Positions 16,121-23,932 of a stretch of 33,051 bases of DNA are shown one piece after another; the first letter of the stretch is position 1; each line of letters opens with the position of its first letter. Source of the DNA: an uncultured Oscillospiraceae bacterium (lineage in GTDB: Bacteria; Bacillota; Clostridia; Oscillospirales; Oscillospiraceae); contig CAJULD010000031.1 of the NCBI GenBank assembly GCA_910587505.1, positions 1 through 33,051 of the forward strand. The letters run 5' to 3'. The position numbers and the translations under genes are program-made. Under the pieces are notes generated by a model. It was not told the DNA's origin. It did not search any database and saw only the letters and a program-made list of their open reading frames with translations.

Positions 16121-17343
16121 GCCTCATTCAGCTCCTTTATGATTTCTTCCGCGGCGTCCTCAATGGCGCCGCCGTTGTCCACCGTCAGGTCGGCGAAGGC
16201 GTCATACAGCGGCTCCCGCCGCCGCCACAGCTCCCGAAGGTCCGTGCTCTGGGAAACGGGCCGTCCCGTCGTGGGCAGCAGGGCAAGCTCCCGCCGGATG
16301 TGGACGATGACGCCGTTCTGATGGAGGGGGGCGTAGTTTTCCTGCCGGGTGACCACGCCGCCTCCGGTGCTCAGGACACAGCCGCTGCGGGCCCCGGCTT
16401 CCCGGACAACCTGCGACTCCAGCGCCCGGAAAGCGTCCTCCCCCTCCTGCGCGAAGATCTCCGGGATGGACTTTCCCGCCCGCCGGACAATAAGGGCGTC
16501 CAGATCCACAAATTTCTTTCCCAGCCGCCGGGCCAGGGCCCGGCCAATGGCGCTCTTGCCGCAGCCGGGCATTCCGATAAGCGTCACGTTCCGCACCCCG
16601 GCGGTCAGCTCCGCCAGCACCGTTTCCGTGCGCGCGGGATCGATTTCTGTACCCGTGAACAGTTCGGCGGCCCGCCGGGCCTGCTCCACCAGCATGGGCA
16701 GGCCGCAGCCGCAGGGAATCCCCCGCGCCTCCGCCTCCATCAGAAGCGCCGTGCGCAGCGGATTAAAGATCACGTCCAGAACCCCGGACAGCCGGGGGAA
16801 GGACTCCAGGGATACCGGGGCATCCCCGGCGTGGGGGAACATGCCCACCGGCGTGGTGTTAATGAGAATTTCCGCGTCGGCGTGGCGGGAGAGGGTGCCG
16901 TAGCTGTTCTCCCCCCGCCGGGAGATCACCACAATCTCCGCCGCGCCCAGCTCCTTTGCCGCGGCGCAGGCGGTGTGACTGGTGCCTCCGGAGCCCAGAA
17001 TCACCACCTTTTTCCCGGTCATGTCCGCGCCGGTCCGCCGGGCCAGACAGATCAGCCCGTCGATATCGGTATTGTACCCGATGAGCCGTCCGTTCCGGTT
17101 GACTACCGTATTTACCGCCCCGATGGCGGCGGCACGGGGGTCCACCTCGTCGCAGAGAGGAATCACCGTCTGCTTGTACGGGATGGTTACATTGAGCCCC
17201 CTGAACTCCCTCCTGCGGAAAAGCATCTCTACCTCTTCCGGCGGAGTGGGCAGCAGGCCGTAGTCGTAGCCCGCCAGCGCCTTATGAATCTGCGGAGAGA
17301 AGCTGTGGCCCAGCTTTTCGCCTAAAAGGCCGTATTCTGTCAT
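16117..17343 (-). CDS. aroE/aroK: Fused shikimate dehydrogenase - shikimate kinase
   Basis: A single 408-residue frame joins two consecutive shikimate-pathway enzymes. Residues 1-~250 are AroE: SFSPQIH for shikimate binding, catalytic Lys57 (IPYKQ), Asp93 (YNTDIDG) and the NADP loop LGSGGTSH at 116-123. Residues ~252-408 are AroK: Walker A GMPGCGKS at 257-264, DLDALI, the STGGGVV loop and the lid region GRPVSQS near 360-366. There is no stop or frameshift at the junction. The RBS AAAAGGAGC lies in the last bases of the kinase gene upstream. The fusion would place 3-dehydroshikimate reduction and shikimate phosphorylation on one chain. Confidence 0.95.
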   Translation of the reverse strand: MTEYGLLGEKLGHSFSPQIHKALAGYDYGLLPTPPEEVEMLFRRREFRGLNVTIPYKQTVIPLCDEVDPRAAAIGAVNTVVNRNGRLIGYNTDIDGLICLARRTGADMTGKKVVILGSGGTSHTACAAAKELGAAEIVVISRRGENSYGTLSRHADAEILINTTPVGMFPHAGDAPVSLESFPRLSGVLDVIFNPLRTALLMEAEARGIPCGCGLPMLVEQARRAAELFTGTEIDPARTETVLAELTAGVRNVTLIGMPGCGKSAIGRALARRLGKKFVDLDALIVRRAGKSIPEIFAQEGEDAFRALESQVVREAGARSGCVLSTGGGVVTRQENYAPLHQNGVIVHIRRELALLPTTGRPVSQSTDLRELWRRREPLYDAFADLTVDNGGAIEDAAEEIIKELNEA

Positions 17344-17359
17344 ATTACCGATGCTCCTT

Positions 17360-18331
17360 TTATTGCCCCTCTTCCCGGAGAAGGGCCAGTACGGCGTCCC
17401 GCTTCTCCCGGAAGAACTCCGGATTGTTATACTCCGCCGCCTCGACGTAAGCCTCCAGCAGAGCGTAGTACAACCGGTACAGGGCTATCCGTTCCTGCCG
17501 GGCCGGCGTGCCGGCCTGGGCGGGTTCCCATCCGCACAGCGGGGCGAGGCACGCGCACCAGTCGCTGGCAAATTCAAAGTCGATGTCCCCGTAGACCGCC
17601 CGGTCTCCGTCGATAATGGCGGCGATTTCCCGTGCATCCTCCGTTAAGAGCACGTTGCCCTCCCATATGTCGGTGTGAAGCAGACGGGGCGTTCTGATCT
17701 CGTCCAGAGCCGGACCGCCCGCTGTGAAGCGGCGGCGCAGGGCGGCAAAAGTCTCCGGCGAAAAGGCGCCGCAGGCGCCCAGCCGGGTCAGGATATCCTC
17801 TGCCTCGAACAGGAACGCCTCCCGCCAGGAGAAAAACCGGACGCCCCGACAGATGCGGGACAGATAGCCGAAGCAGTCCCCTTCCACCTGATGGAGCCGG
17901 TTGAGGTACATCCCCACCTGCCTGCGGAGGCGGTCCCTCTCTTCCTCCGGCAGCGCCGCTTCCGCCATAACCACCGATGGAATGTACTCCACAATCATAT
18001 AGTCCCGGCCGATGCGCTGCCGTGAGGCGTCCCAGGCCAGGACGCGGGAGCAGGGAATCCCCGCCTCCCGGCCGAGCGCGCACATGCGGGCCTCCGCCGC
18101 CATCAGCTCCTGCTCGTGCCCCATCAGCAGGTGCCGGTTGACCGGCCCCAGGCGCAGGACCGCCTGCCGGGGCTCCGGGCCGTACTCTACATAGTACGTG
18201 GTGTTGAACAGCCCGCCCTTCAGCAGACGGCTGGTCCTGATTTCCCCTTCGCCCAGGGCGGCCTGAAACAGGGCCGCGATCTCCTCCGGGGAGGCTTCCT
18301 GGAAAAGGAAGGAGGTGCGGTTTACATCCAT
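17360..18331 (-). CDS. APH/choline-kinase-fold phosphotransferase
   Basis: A 323-residue protein with the aminoglycoside phosphotransferase fold: LKGGLFNTTYYVEYG for the N-lobe, LLHTDIWEGNVLL with the catalytic Asp and Asn (HxDxxxxN), and AIIDGDRAVYGDIDFE as the metal-binding segment. The family phosphorylates small hydroxylated molecules (antibiotics, choline, fructosamine, homoserine-like substrates). Nothing indicates drug resistance here. It lies between pheA and the aroE/aroK fusion with 16-base gaps on both sides, so it is part of the aromatic operon. Substrate unknown. Confidence 0.82.
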   Translation of the reverse strand: MDVNRTSFLFQEASPEEIAALFQAALGEGEIRTSRLLKGGLFNTTYYVEYGPEPRQAVLRLGPVNRHLLMGHEQELMAAEARMCALGREAGIPCSRVLAWDASRQRIGRDYMIVEYIPSVVMAEAALPEEERDRLRRQVGMYLNRLHQVEGDCFGYLSRICRGVRFFSWREAFLFEAEDILTRLGACGAFSPETFAALRRRFTAGGPALDEIRTPRLLHTDIWEGNVLLTEDAREIAAIIDGDRAVYGDIDFEFASDWCACLAPLCGWEPAQAGTPARQERIALYRLYYALLEAYVEAAEYNNPEFFREKRDAVLALLREEGQ

Positions 18332-18347
18332 GACCGGTCCGCTCCTC

Positions 18348-19481
18348 TCAGAACACCTCGCTGTAAGCCCCCAGGAAGGTGAAGAAAGCCTCCTTCTCCA
18401 GCTGGCTGAGAACCGTCCGGGTATCCGCGCTGCGGACGGAGGCGTCTACGTCGAAATAGAAGCGGAACTCAAAGTCCTTGCCGGGGATGGGGCGGCTTTC
18501 CAGCTTGCTGATGTTCAGGCCCCGTGTGGCAAACTTGGCGATCAGGCTGTACAGGGAGCCGGGCCGGTGGCTGGCGGAGGTGACAAAGGTGATCTTGTTG
18601 GCCCCGTGGTAAATTTCCAGATTTTTGGAGATGCAGATAAAGCGGGTGTAGTTGTGGTCGGAGTTGGCCACCCTGTCGGAGAGAATCTGGAGTCCGTAGA
18701 GCTCCGCGCAGTTGGCGGAGGCAATGGCGGCGATATCGGTACGCTCGCTCTCGGCCACGTACTTTGCGGCACGGGCGTTGTTGTCGAAGACAGTGACCTT
18801 CACGCCGCTGCTCTTGAGGAAGTCGCCGCACTGGTTGAGCGCCTGCTCGTGGGCCACCACCTCCTTCACGTCCTTCACGCTCACGCCGGGACGGCCCAGC
18901 AGGCAGTGCTCCACCTTCAGCTTCAGGCTGCGGACGATCTTGCAGTTGTACTTCTCCATCAGGTCATACACCTCGGTAACAGACCCGGCGGAGGAATTTT
19001 CAATGGGCAGGATGCCATAGCGGCACATGCCGTTTTCCACCGCACGGAACACGCCGTCGAAGCGCCCGAAATAGAGAATCTGGGGCAGCTCGAACATTTT
19101 GTCGCAGGCGATCTGGGAATATGCGCCCTCCGTCCCCTGACAGGCCACCACGGCACGGGAGGGGAAAGCGCCCTCCTGCTGCGCGGCCAGGATCTCCCGG
19201 CAGAGGGGGGACTCCCCGGTGGACAGGCGGTTCTCCTGATAATCCCGGCTCAGCTCCAGCAGTGTGGAGAACAGAATTCTGGTATACTCCTGTAACTCCT
19301 CGCCGCCCAGGCCGGTGACCCGGTAGAGGATGTCCCGCTCCCGGCCCGCGGCCAGGACGGGGGTGTTGTGCTCCTTCTTGTAGTCCGCCACGTTTTTGAC
19401 GGTTTCCATGCGCTGCTTAAACAGCGCCGCCAGCTGGTCGTCGATCTGGTCCAGCCGGTCCCGGTAATCCTGTAATTCCAT
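18348..19481 (-). CDS. pheA: Chorismate mutase - prephenate dehydratase
   Basis: A bifunctional enzyme of phenylalanine synthesis. From ATG 19481 (GGAGGA about nine bases upstream) it has 377 residues. Residues 1-~90 form an AroQ-type chorismate mutase (YRDRLDQIDDQLAALFKQRM). The middle is prephenate dehydratase (GTEGAYSQIAC, ENSSAGSVTEVYDL, and the catalytic NYTRFICI). The C-terminus is an ACT domain (ASHRPGSLYSLIAKF and LESRPIPGK) that normally binds phenylalanine for feedback control. The frame stays open 78 codons further upstream, but that part lies in the MITE and has no RBS. It follows an AT-rich insertion and may need its own promoter. Confidence 0.96.
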   Translation of the reverse strand: MELQDYRDRLDQIDDQLAALFKQRMETVKNVADYKKEHNTPVLAAGRERDILYRVTGLGGEELQEYTRILFSTLLELSRDYQENRLSTGESPLCREILAAQQEGAFPSRAVVACQGTEGAYSQIACDKMFELPQILYFGRFDGVFRAVENGMCRYGILPIENSSAGSVTEVYDLMEKYNCKIVRSLKLKVEHCLLGRPGVSVKDVKEVVAHEQALNQCGDFLKSSGVKVTVFDNNARAAKYVAESERTDIAAIASANCAELYGLQILSDRVANSDHNYTRFICISKNLEIYHGANKITFVTSASHRPGSLYSLIAKFATRGLNISKLESRPIPGKDFEFRFYFDVDASVRSADTRTVLSQLEKEAFFTFLGAYSEVF

Positions 19482-19507
19482 GACAGTTGTCCTCCAAATG
19501 TTTTTTA

Positions 19508-19668
19508 GAGCCAATCCGTAAATAGGACGTGTGCAGATTGTGCCGTCAGATTTTTCGTCAGATGGCGTCAAAATTTCGCAGGCAGGCTGATGCCTGTCAA
19601 GAAATTCGGGCGCTATATGACAGAAAATATGCAAGCAGGATGGGTACGGACTATTTGCGGACAGGCTC
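19508..19668. mobile_element. 161-bp MITE-like element upstream of pheA
   Basis: The ends form imperfect terminal inverted repeats: GAGCC-NN-TCCG-Y-AAATAG-NN-CGT at 19508-19530 and, in reverse complement, at 19646-19668 (18 of 23 positions equal). TTA occurs directly on both sides (19505-19507 and 19669-19671), as expected of a 3-bp target duplication. The middle holds a two-part hairpin: AATTTC (19572-19577) with GAAATT (19601-19606), and CAGGCA (19579-19584) with TGCCTG (19591-19596). No transposase is encoded. It sits 27 bases upstream of the pheA start and contains a TTGACA word on the pheA-coding strand, without a clear -10 partner. Confidence 0.65.
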
Positions 19669-19748
19669 TTAGTAAGCTGCTTGTATGAACGCCTCAATAA
19701 ACTGAAAGCTATCAATACAACCTAAAACTTTTAATTCATAAGAATACC

Positions 19749-20150
19749 TTATCTCTGCAGGAAAATAAGTACAATGTTAATAAGGATGAGAATGTGTAAA
19801 ATTGTGTGATACAAATCAGGTATCAGCTTCGTATCACTTGCCGGAATGAAACGAACAGTATCGCTGAAGCATTCATTGTATCCCGTTAACTTTTTTTCTG
19901 ACACTCCAAAAATGGTAAAGTACCAGTGGCAGAAGAATTGAACAATGATCCAACATGACAAAACGAACAGCAAAAACCATTTCCCAACAGGGTATACTGC
20001 ATGATATAAAACCACTCCGGTAGTAAAAAGGCACAGCACTACAAATTCTGCACTCTTAATTCCAACTCCCTTTGACAATATCCATTTACTTGTTTTATAT
20101 GATTTTATGCAGCCAAAAAACCATATCCAAAGAGCAGGCTGCGCAACCAA
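19749..20150 (-). CDS. AT-rich small membrane protein, start uncertain
   Basis: About 133-137 residues with several hydrophobic segments (LWIWFFG; FVVLCLFTTGVVLYHAV; WFLLFVLSCWIIVQFFCHWYF; a C-terminal ILHILILINIVLIFL). I do not recognise the family. Base composition is clearly AT-richer than the neighbours, suggesting recent gain. No ATG is present between the in-frame stop (20172-20174) and TTG 20150. An AAGGAG site lies eight bases before an in-frame ATA at 20159 and 17 bases before the TTG. Reading from the ATA or ATT (20165) would extend the first hydrophobic helix (IISLVAQPALWIWF). The start may be unusual or lost. Confidence 0.5.
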   Translation of the reverse strand: MVAQPALWIWFFGCIKSYKTSKWILSKGVGIKSAEFVVLCLFTTGVVLYHAVYPVGKWFLLFVLSCWIIVQFFCHWYFTIFGVSEKKLTGYNECFSDTVRFIPASDTKLIPDLYHTILHILILINIVLIFLQR

Positions 20151-20171
20151 ACTTATTATTACAATCTCTCC

Positions 20172-20225
20172 TTATTTTTTGCTGAATTTAGCCAACTCAA
20201 CAAATTCCGATTTACTATTCTGCAT
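20172..20225 (-). other. Short open frame, probable gene remnant
   Basis: ATG 20225 opens a 17-codon frame (MQNSKSEFVELAKFSKK) ending in TAA at 20172, three bases before the GGAGAG site of the membrane protein. It is AT-rich like that gene and reads like the C-terminus of a larger protein. No upstream part is present: the aroC stop is 24 bases away. A remnant carried in with the insertion is likely. Confidence 0.3.
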
Positions 20226-20249
20226 AAGCTTCGTCTGACCCGTTACCAA

Positions 20250-21323
20250 TCACTCCGGCATCATATCCAGCGCCGTCAGCGCCGTCACGGCCTCCACCAC
20301 CGGCACGGCTCTGGGCACGATGCAGGGATCGTGGCGGCCGTGGATGACCAGGCTGGTGTTCTCCTTTGTTTGCAGGTCCACAGTATCCTGCCTTCTGGGG
20401 ATGGACGCTGTGGGCTTGATCGCCACGTTGACTACCAGCGGCAGTCCGCTGGTGATGCCCCCCAGTACGCCCCCGGCGTGATTGGTCCGGGCGGAGACCC
20501 GGTCCCCGTCCATGACAAAGGGGTCGTTGTGCTCGCTGCCCCGCATCCCGGCGGCGGCGAAGCCCGCGCCGAAGGACACCCCCCGCACGGCGGGAATCCC
20601 GAACAGGGCCGCGGCCAGCCGGTTCTCCACGCCGCCGAACATGGGCTCGCCGATTCCGGCGGGAAGCCCCACCGCAAAGCAGCGGATCACGCCCCCCACC
20701 GAGTCGCAGTCCATCCGGGCCGCCTCAATGGCCATTCGCATCTGCATTCCGGCCTCGTCGCTGAAAACAGGGAAGGGCTTCCGCAAAAGGGCCTCCAGCT
20801 CCTCCCGGCCGGCGGTGGCAAAATCCGGCGGCGCGTCGGTCACGCCGGCGATCCGGCTGATGTGGGCGGCAACGGTGATTCCCCTCTGCTCCAGCAGCTG
20901 TAAAGCAAGGGCCCCTGCAAAGCACAGGGGGGCCGTCAGCCGTCCGGAGAACTGCCCGCCGCCCCGCACGTCGTAATCATCGCCATATTTCATCACAGCG
21001 GTATAATCGGCGTGAGAGGGGCGGGGGGTCCGCTTGAGTCCGGAATAGTCCCTGCTGCGCTGGTCGCTGTTGCGGATGACCATGGCCACCGGCGCGCCGC
21101 AGGTGCGGCCCTCCACCAGTCCGGAAAGAATTTCGGGGGTATCGCTTTCCTTCCGGGGGGTGGACCAGGCGTTCTGCCCTGGGGCCCGGCGGGCCATGAA
21201 GGCGGCTGCCCGGTCCATGTCCGGCGCGAAGCCCGCGGGCAGGCCGTCGATGACGCAGCCGATGGCGGCGGCGTGGGACTGGCCGAATATGGTAACCTTC
21301 AGCTTATTCCCCAGCGTATTCAA
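20250..21323 (-). CDS. aroC: Chorismate synthase
   Basis: Converts EPSP to chorismate using reduced FMN. From TTG 21323 the product has 357 residues and begins NTLGNKLKVTIFGQSHAAAIGCVIDG, matching clostridial AroC, where the first residues are usually KNTxGN. GGGAGGG lies seven bases upstream of that TTG, which is why I prefer it to an in-frame ATG at 21353. RGGGQFSGRLTAP and DCDSVGGVIRC are typical signatures. The usual SHG reads SHA here. The start lies 20 bases inside aroA, so translation is coupled. The AT-rich insertion begins directly after its stop. Confidence 0.95.
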   Translation of the reverse strand: MNTLGNKLKVTIFGQSHAAAIGCVIDGLPAGFAPDMDRAAAFMARRAPGQNAWSTPRKESDTPEILSGLVEGRTCGAPVAMVIRNSDQRSRDYSGLKRTPRPSHADYTAVMKYGDDYDVRGGGQFSGRLTAPLCFAGALALQLLEQRGITVAAHISRIAGVTDAPPDFATAGREELEALLRKPFPVFSDEAGMQMRMAIEAARMDCDSVGGVIRCFAVGLPAGIGEPMFGGVENRLAAALFGIPAVRGVSFGAGFAAAGMRGSEHNDPFVMDGDRVSARTNHAGGVLGGITSGLPLVVNVAIKPTASIPRRQDTVDLQTKENTSLVIHGRHDPCIVPRAVPVVEAVTALTALDMMPE

Positions 21324-22488
21324 GGATAATCCCTCCCAGCATTTTGTAATCATCCCAGAAGCTGGGATAGGATTTCGCCACGCATTCCGCCCCCAGCAGC
21401 GTCACCGGCTCCCGGCAGGCCGTGGCGGCAATGGCCGCCATCATGGCGATGCGGTGGTCGTTGCAGCAGTCCACCGTGCAGCCCCCCGCCAGAGCCTCCC
21501 GGCCCCTGATTCTGAGAAAGTCCGGGCCCTCCTCTGCGTCCGCGCCCATGGCGCTGAGCGTCCGGGTGATGGCGGAGAGCCGGTCGCTCTCCTTGATGCG
21601 CAGCCGGGCGGCGTTGACCAGCCGGGTCGTTCCCTGCCGTACCGCCGCAGCCGCCGCCACAGGCGGGGCCAGGTCCGGACAGCCGGACATGTCGATCTCC
21701 GTATCCCCGGGCCGGGACAGCTCCAGGCAGCAGGACTCGATCACCCGGTCGCCCTGTGTGGAATATGGGGAAACGCCCCGCACATCCACCGTACACCCCA
21801 GGCGGTTGGCGGCGTACCAGAAGGCCGCCTGGGACCAGTCGGCCTCCGCCGCGACCTCCGCGCGCCGGTACTTCTGCCCTCCGGAAATGAGGTAATGGGG
21901 CGGCAGGGAGCGGGTGGAGGCGATGTCTATGCCAAATTTGTGCATGGCGTCCAGGGTCATGCCGATATACGCTTCGCTCTCCAGCTGCGTGGTGGGGATG
22001 ATCACCGACGGCCCCTCCAGCAGGGGCAGGGCAAACAGCAGGCCGGTGAAAAACTGGCTGGACACGTTCCCCGGCAGGCGGTACTCGCCGGGCGTCAGCC
22101 GGCCCTCCACGGTGAGGACCCCATCCTTTTGGGCATACCGGATGCCCTTTTCATCGAACAGGTCAAAGTAGGGCTTCTGGGGCCGCTCCATGAGCCGGCC
22201 GCGTCCGGTAAATCTTCCGCCGCCCCGGAGGGCCAGGGCCACCGGGATCAGGAATCGCAAAGTAGACCCCGATTCCCCGCAGTCTAATTCCGGCAGGGTT
22301 CGACTGTTTGTCATCAGTTCAGCCAGACACCGCCGGGTGGCCCGGATGTCCTGGGAGTCCGCCAGGTTGTGGATGACGCTCCCCTCCCCCGCCAGGGCGG
22401 CGGCGATGAGCAGGCGGTGGGACTGAGACTTGCTGGGGGGAGGGGTAACGGTCCCGGAGAGTTTTCCGGGGGTGATGGTCAGATTCAC
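21304..22488 (-). CDS. aroA: EPSP synthase
   Basis: 3-Phosphoshikimate 1-carboxyvinyltransferase, 394 residues from GTG 22488. Seen: PPSKSQSHRLLIAAAL for phosphoshikimate binding, CGESGSTLRFLIPVAL, GRGRLMERPQKP, and CCNDHRIAMMAAIAA near the C-terminus. GTG 22488 overlaps the stop of the DUF4180 gene (GTGA) and has GCGGAG eight bases upstream. A GTG three codons earlier (22497) lacks a ribosome binding site. Whether it is a glyphosate-sensitive or class II type cannot be decided by eye. Confidence 0.95.
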   Translation of the reverse strand: MNLTITPGKLSGTVTPPPSKSQSHRLLIAAALAGEGSVIHNLADSQDIRATRRCLAELMTNSRTLPELDCGESGSTLRFLIPVALALRGGGRFTGRGRLMERPQKPYFDLFDEKGIRYAQKDGVLTVEGRLTPGEYRLPGNVSSQFFTGLLFALPLLEGPSVIIPTTQLESEAYIGMTLDAMHKFGIDIASTRSLPPHYLISGGQKYRRAEVAAEADWSQAAFWYAANRLGCTVDVRGVSPYSTQGDRVIESCCLELSRPGDTEIDMSGCPDLAPPVAAAAAVRQGTTRLVNAARLRIKESDRLSAITRTLSAMGADAEEGPDFLRIRGREALAGGCTVDCCNDHRIAMMAAIAATACREPVTLLGAECVAKSYPSFWDDYKMLGGIILEYAGE

Positions 22489-22856
22489 AGGGCGCACTCC
22501 GCCAGCCGCTGGACCGCTTCCTCCTGGGCGGGGACAAAGAAGACGGCGTTCCCCTGGTTGGATTCATAGATGAAGTCCCGCAGCGGCTTGCTGGTGTAGC
22601 GGGTAAAATCGCCGTAGAAGGCCGCCTTTATGTGGTAGTTGGTAAATTTTTGCAGGATCTCCCCCGCCATGCCGGTGCTGAGGATGAAAAAGTCCTCTGC
22701 AACCGCATTTTTGTCAATGGCGATCTTCTCCGCGCCGCCCTCGTACCGGGCCGTCATGACAAGGTCCAGGGCGGACTGGACGTCTGTAATAATTTTTTCT
22801 TCGCCGGTTACGACGGCGATACTGCCGTTTTGATGTTGCCGGTATTCAATTTGCAT
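22485..22856 (-). CDS. DUF4180 family protein
   Basis: A 123-residue protein that I recognise as DUF4180 from the central block ITDVQSALDLVMTARYEGGAEKIAIDKNAVAEDFFILSTGMAGEILQKF (shown here only by position, about residues 23-71) and the end YTSKPLRDFIYESNQGN. Members have no known function; the fold resembles small STAS-like alpha/beta domains, which is my inference. ATG 22856 has AAGGAGA nearby. It lies 19 bases after aroB and overlaps aroA by four bases, an intimate position for a gene outside the pathway. Confidence 0.82.
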   Translation of the reverse strand: MQIEYRQHQNGSIAVVTGEEKIITDVQSALDLVMTARYEGGAEKIAIDKNAVAEDFFILSTGMAGEILQKFTNYHIKAAFYGDFTRYTSKPLRDFIYESNQGNAVFFVPAQEEAVQRLAECAL

Positions 22857-22875
22857 GATGTTCTCCTTCGTTTTT

Positions 22876-23928
22876 TTATAGAGCCGCTTCTGTAAAGGCC
22901 CGCAGGCCCTCCATGTCCAGCCGGACGGTCTTCGCCCGTCCGATCTCCTCCAGTGCCACCACGTCGATGCTGCCGCCGTCCCGCTTTTTGTCCCCGGTGG
23001 CAGCGGCGTAGAGCTCCGGGGCGGTGTAGGGGCAGGCCGTGGGCAGGCGAAAGCGGCGGCAGGCCGCCGTCACCGCCTCCAGGGTCCCGGCGGGACTGTA
23101 CCCCAGGCGCTCCGCCGCACGGGTGGCCAGAACCATGCCGGTGGCTACCGCGTGGCCATGGGTGACGGTATAGCCGCTGCACTTCTCGATGGCGTGACCC
23201 AGGGTGTGGCCGAAGTTGAGGAGCCTGCGCCTGCCGTGCTCCCGCTCGTCTTCTCCCACCACGGCGGCCTTGATCTCCACGTTCCGGCGGACCACGCCGT
23301 CGATTTGGCTGTGGACATCTCCGGTCATGAGGAAGCGGTAGAAGTCCGCATCGGCGATGAGGCCGTGCTTCAGCGTTTCCGCCACGCCGTCGGCAAAGGC
23401 GTCCTCCGGCAGGGTCTTAAAGGTGTCCGTATCGCAGATCACCATTTTCGGCTGGTGGAAGGCTCCCGCCAGATTCTTCCCCGCCGACAGGTCGATGGCG
23501 GTCTTGCCGCCCACGGAGGAGTCCGACGCGGCCAGGAAGGTGGTGGGAATCTGAATATAGCCGACGCCCCGCTGGTAGGCGGCGGCGGCGAAGCCCGCCA
23601 TATCCCCTGTTACGCCGCCCCCCAGGGCGACAACGAAGTCGGAGCGGGTCAGCCTGTTCTCCGCCAGGAACTCCAGCATCCCGCCGAAGGTCCCCAGACG
23701 CTTGTTCTGCTCCCCCGCCGGGAAGGCGTGGAGGTACACCCGGAAGCCCGCGTCCTGGAGGGAGCGGCACACGGGGGCGGCATAGAGGCGCTCCACCGTG
23801 GTATCGGTGATGACGGCGCAGGTTCGGGATTTTGTAACGCCCGCGATCAGCTCCCCGGCCTTTTCCAGCAGTCCGCCGCCGATGTGGACGGGGTAGGAAG
23901 CGGAGGCGTTGACGGTCACGGTTTCCAT
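22876..23928 (-). CDS. aroB: 3-Dehydroquinate synthase
   Basis: NAD- and metal-dependent cyclisation of DAHP to 3-dehydroquinate. The 350-residue product has ALGGGVTGDMAGFAAAAYQRG, the NAD/substrate segment SSVGGKTAIDL followed by KNLAGAFHQP, and metal ligands in DGVAETLKHG and NFGHTLGHAIE...HGHAVA. ATG 23928 has AAGGAG about seven bases upstream, only four bases after the methyltransferase gene. Its substrate must come from a DAHP synthase elsewhere, as none is in this window. Confidence 0.96.
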   Translation of the reverse strand: METVTVNASASYPVHIGGGLLEKAGELIAGVTKSRTCAVITDTTVERLYAAPVCRSLQDAGFRVYLHAFPAGEQNKRLGTFGGMLEFLAENRLTRSDFVVALGGGVTGDMAGFAAAAYQRGVGYIQIPTTFLAASDSSVGGKTAIDLSAGKNLAGAFHQPKMVICDTDTFKTLPEDAFADGVAETLKHGLIADADFYRFLMTGDVHSQIDGVVRRNVEIKAAVVGEDEREHGRRRLLNFGHTLGHAIEKCSGYTVTHGHAVATGMVLATRAAERLGYSPAGTLEAVTAACRRFRLPTACPYTAPELYAAATGDKKRDGGSIDVVALEEIGRAKTVRLDMEGLRAFTEAAL

Positions 23929-23932
23929 GCAA

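Noticed and set aside
17360..18331. Aminoglycoside-resistance gene
   Set aside because: The APH fold alone does not show drug resistance; the location within an aromatic operon and no mobile context argue for a housekeeping kinase.
19482..19715. 78-codon N-terminal extension of PheA
   Set aside because: It reads through the MITE-like element, lacks a ribosome site, and the chorismate mutase domain begins exactly at ATG 19481.
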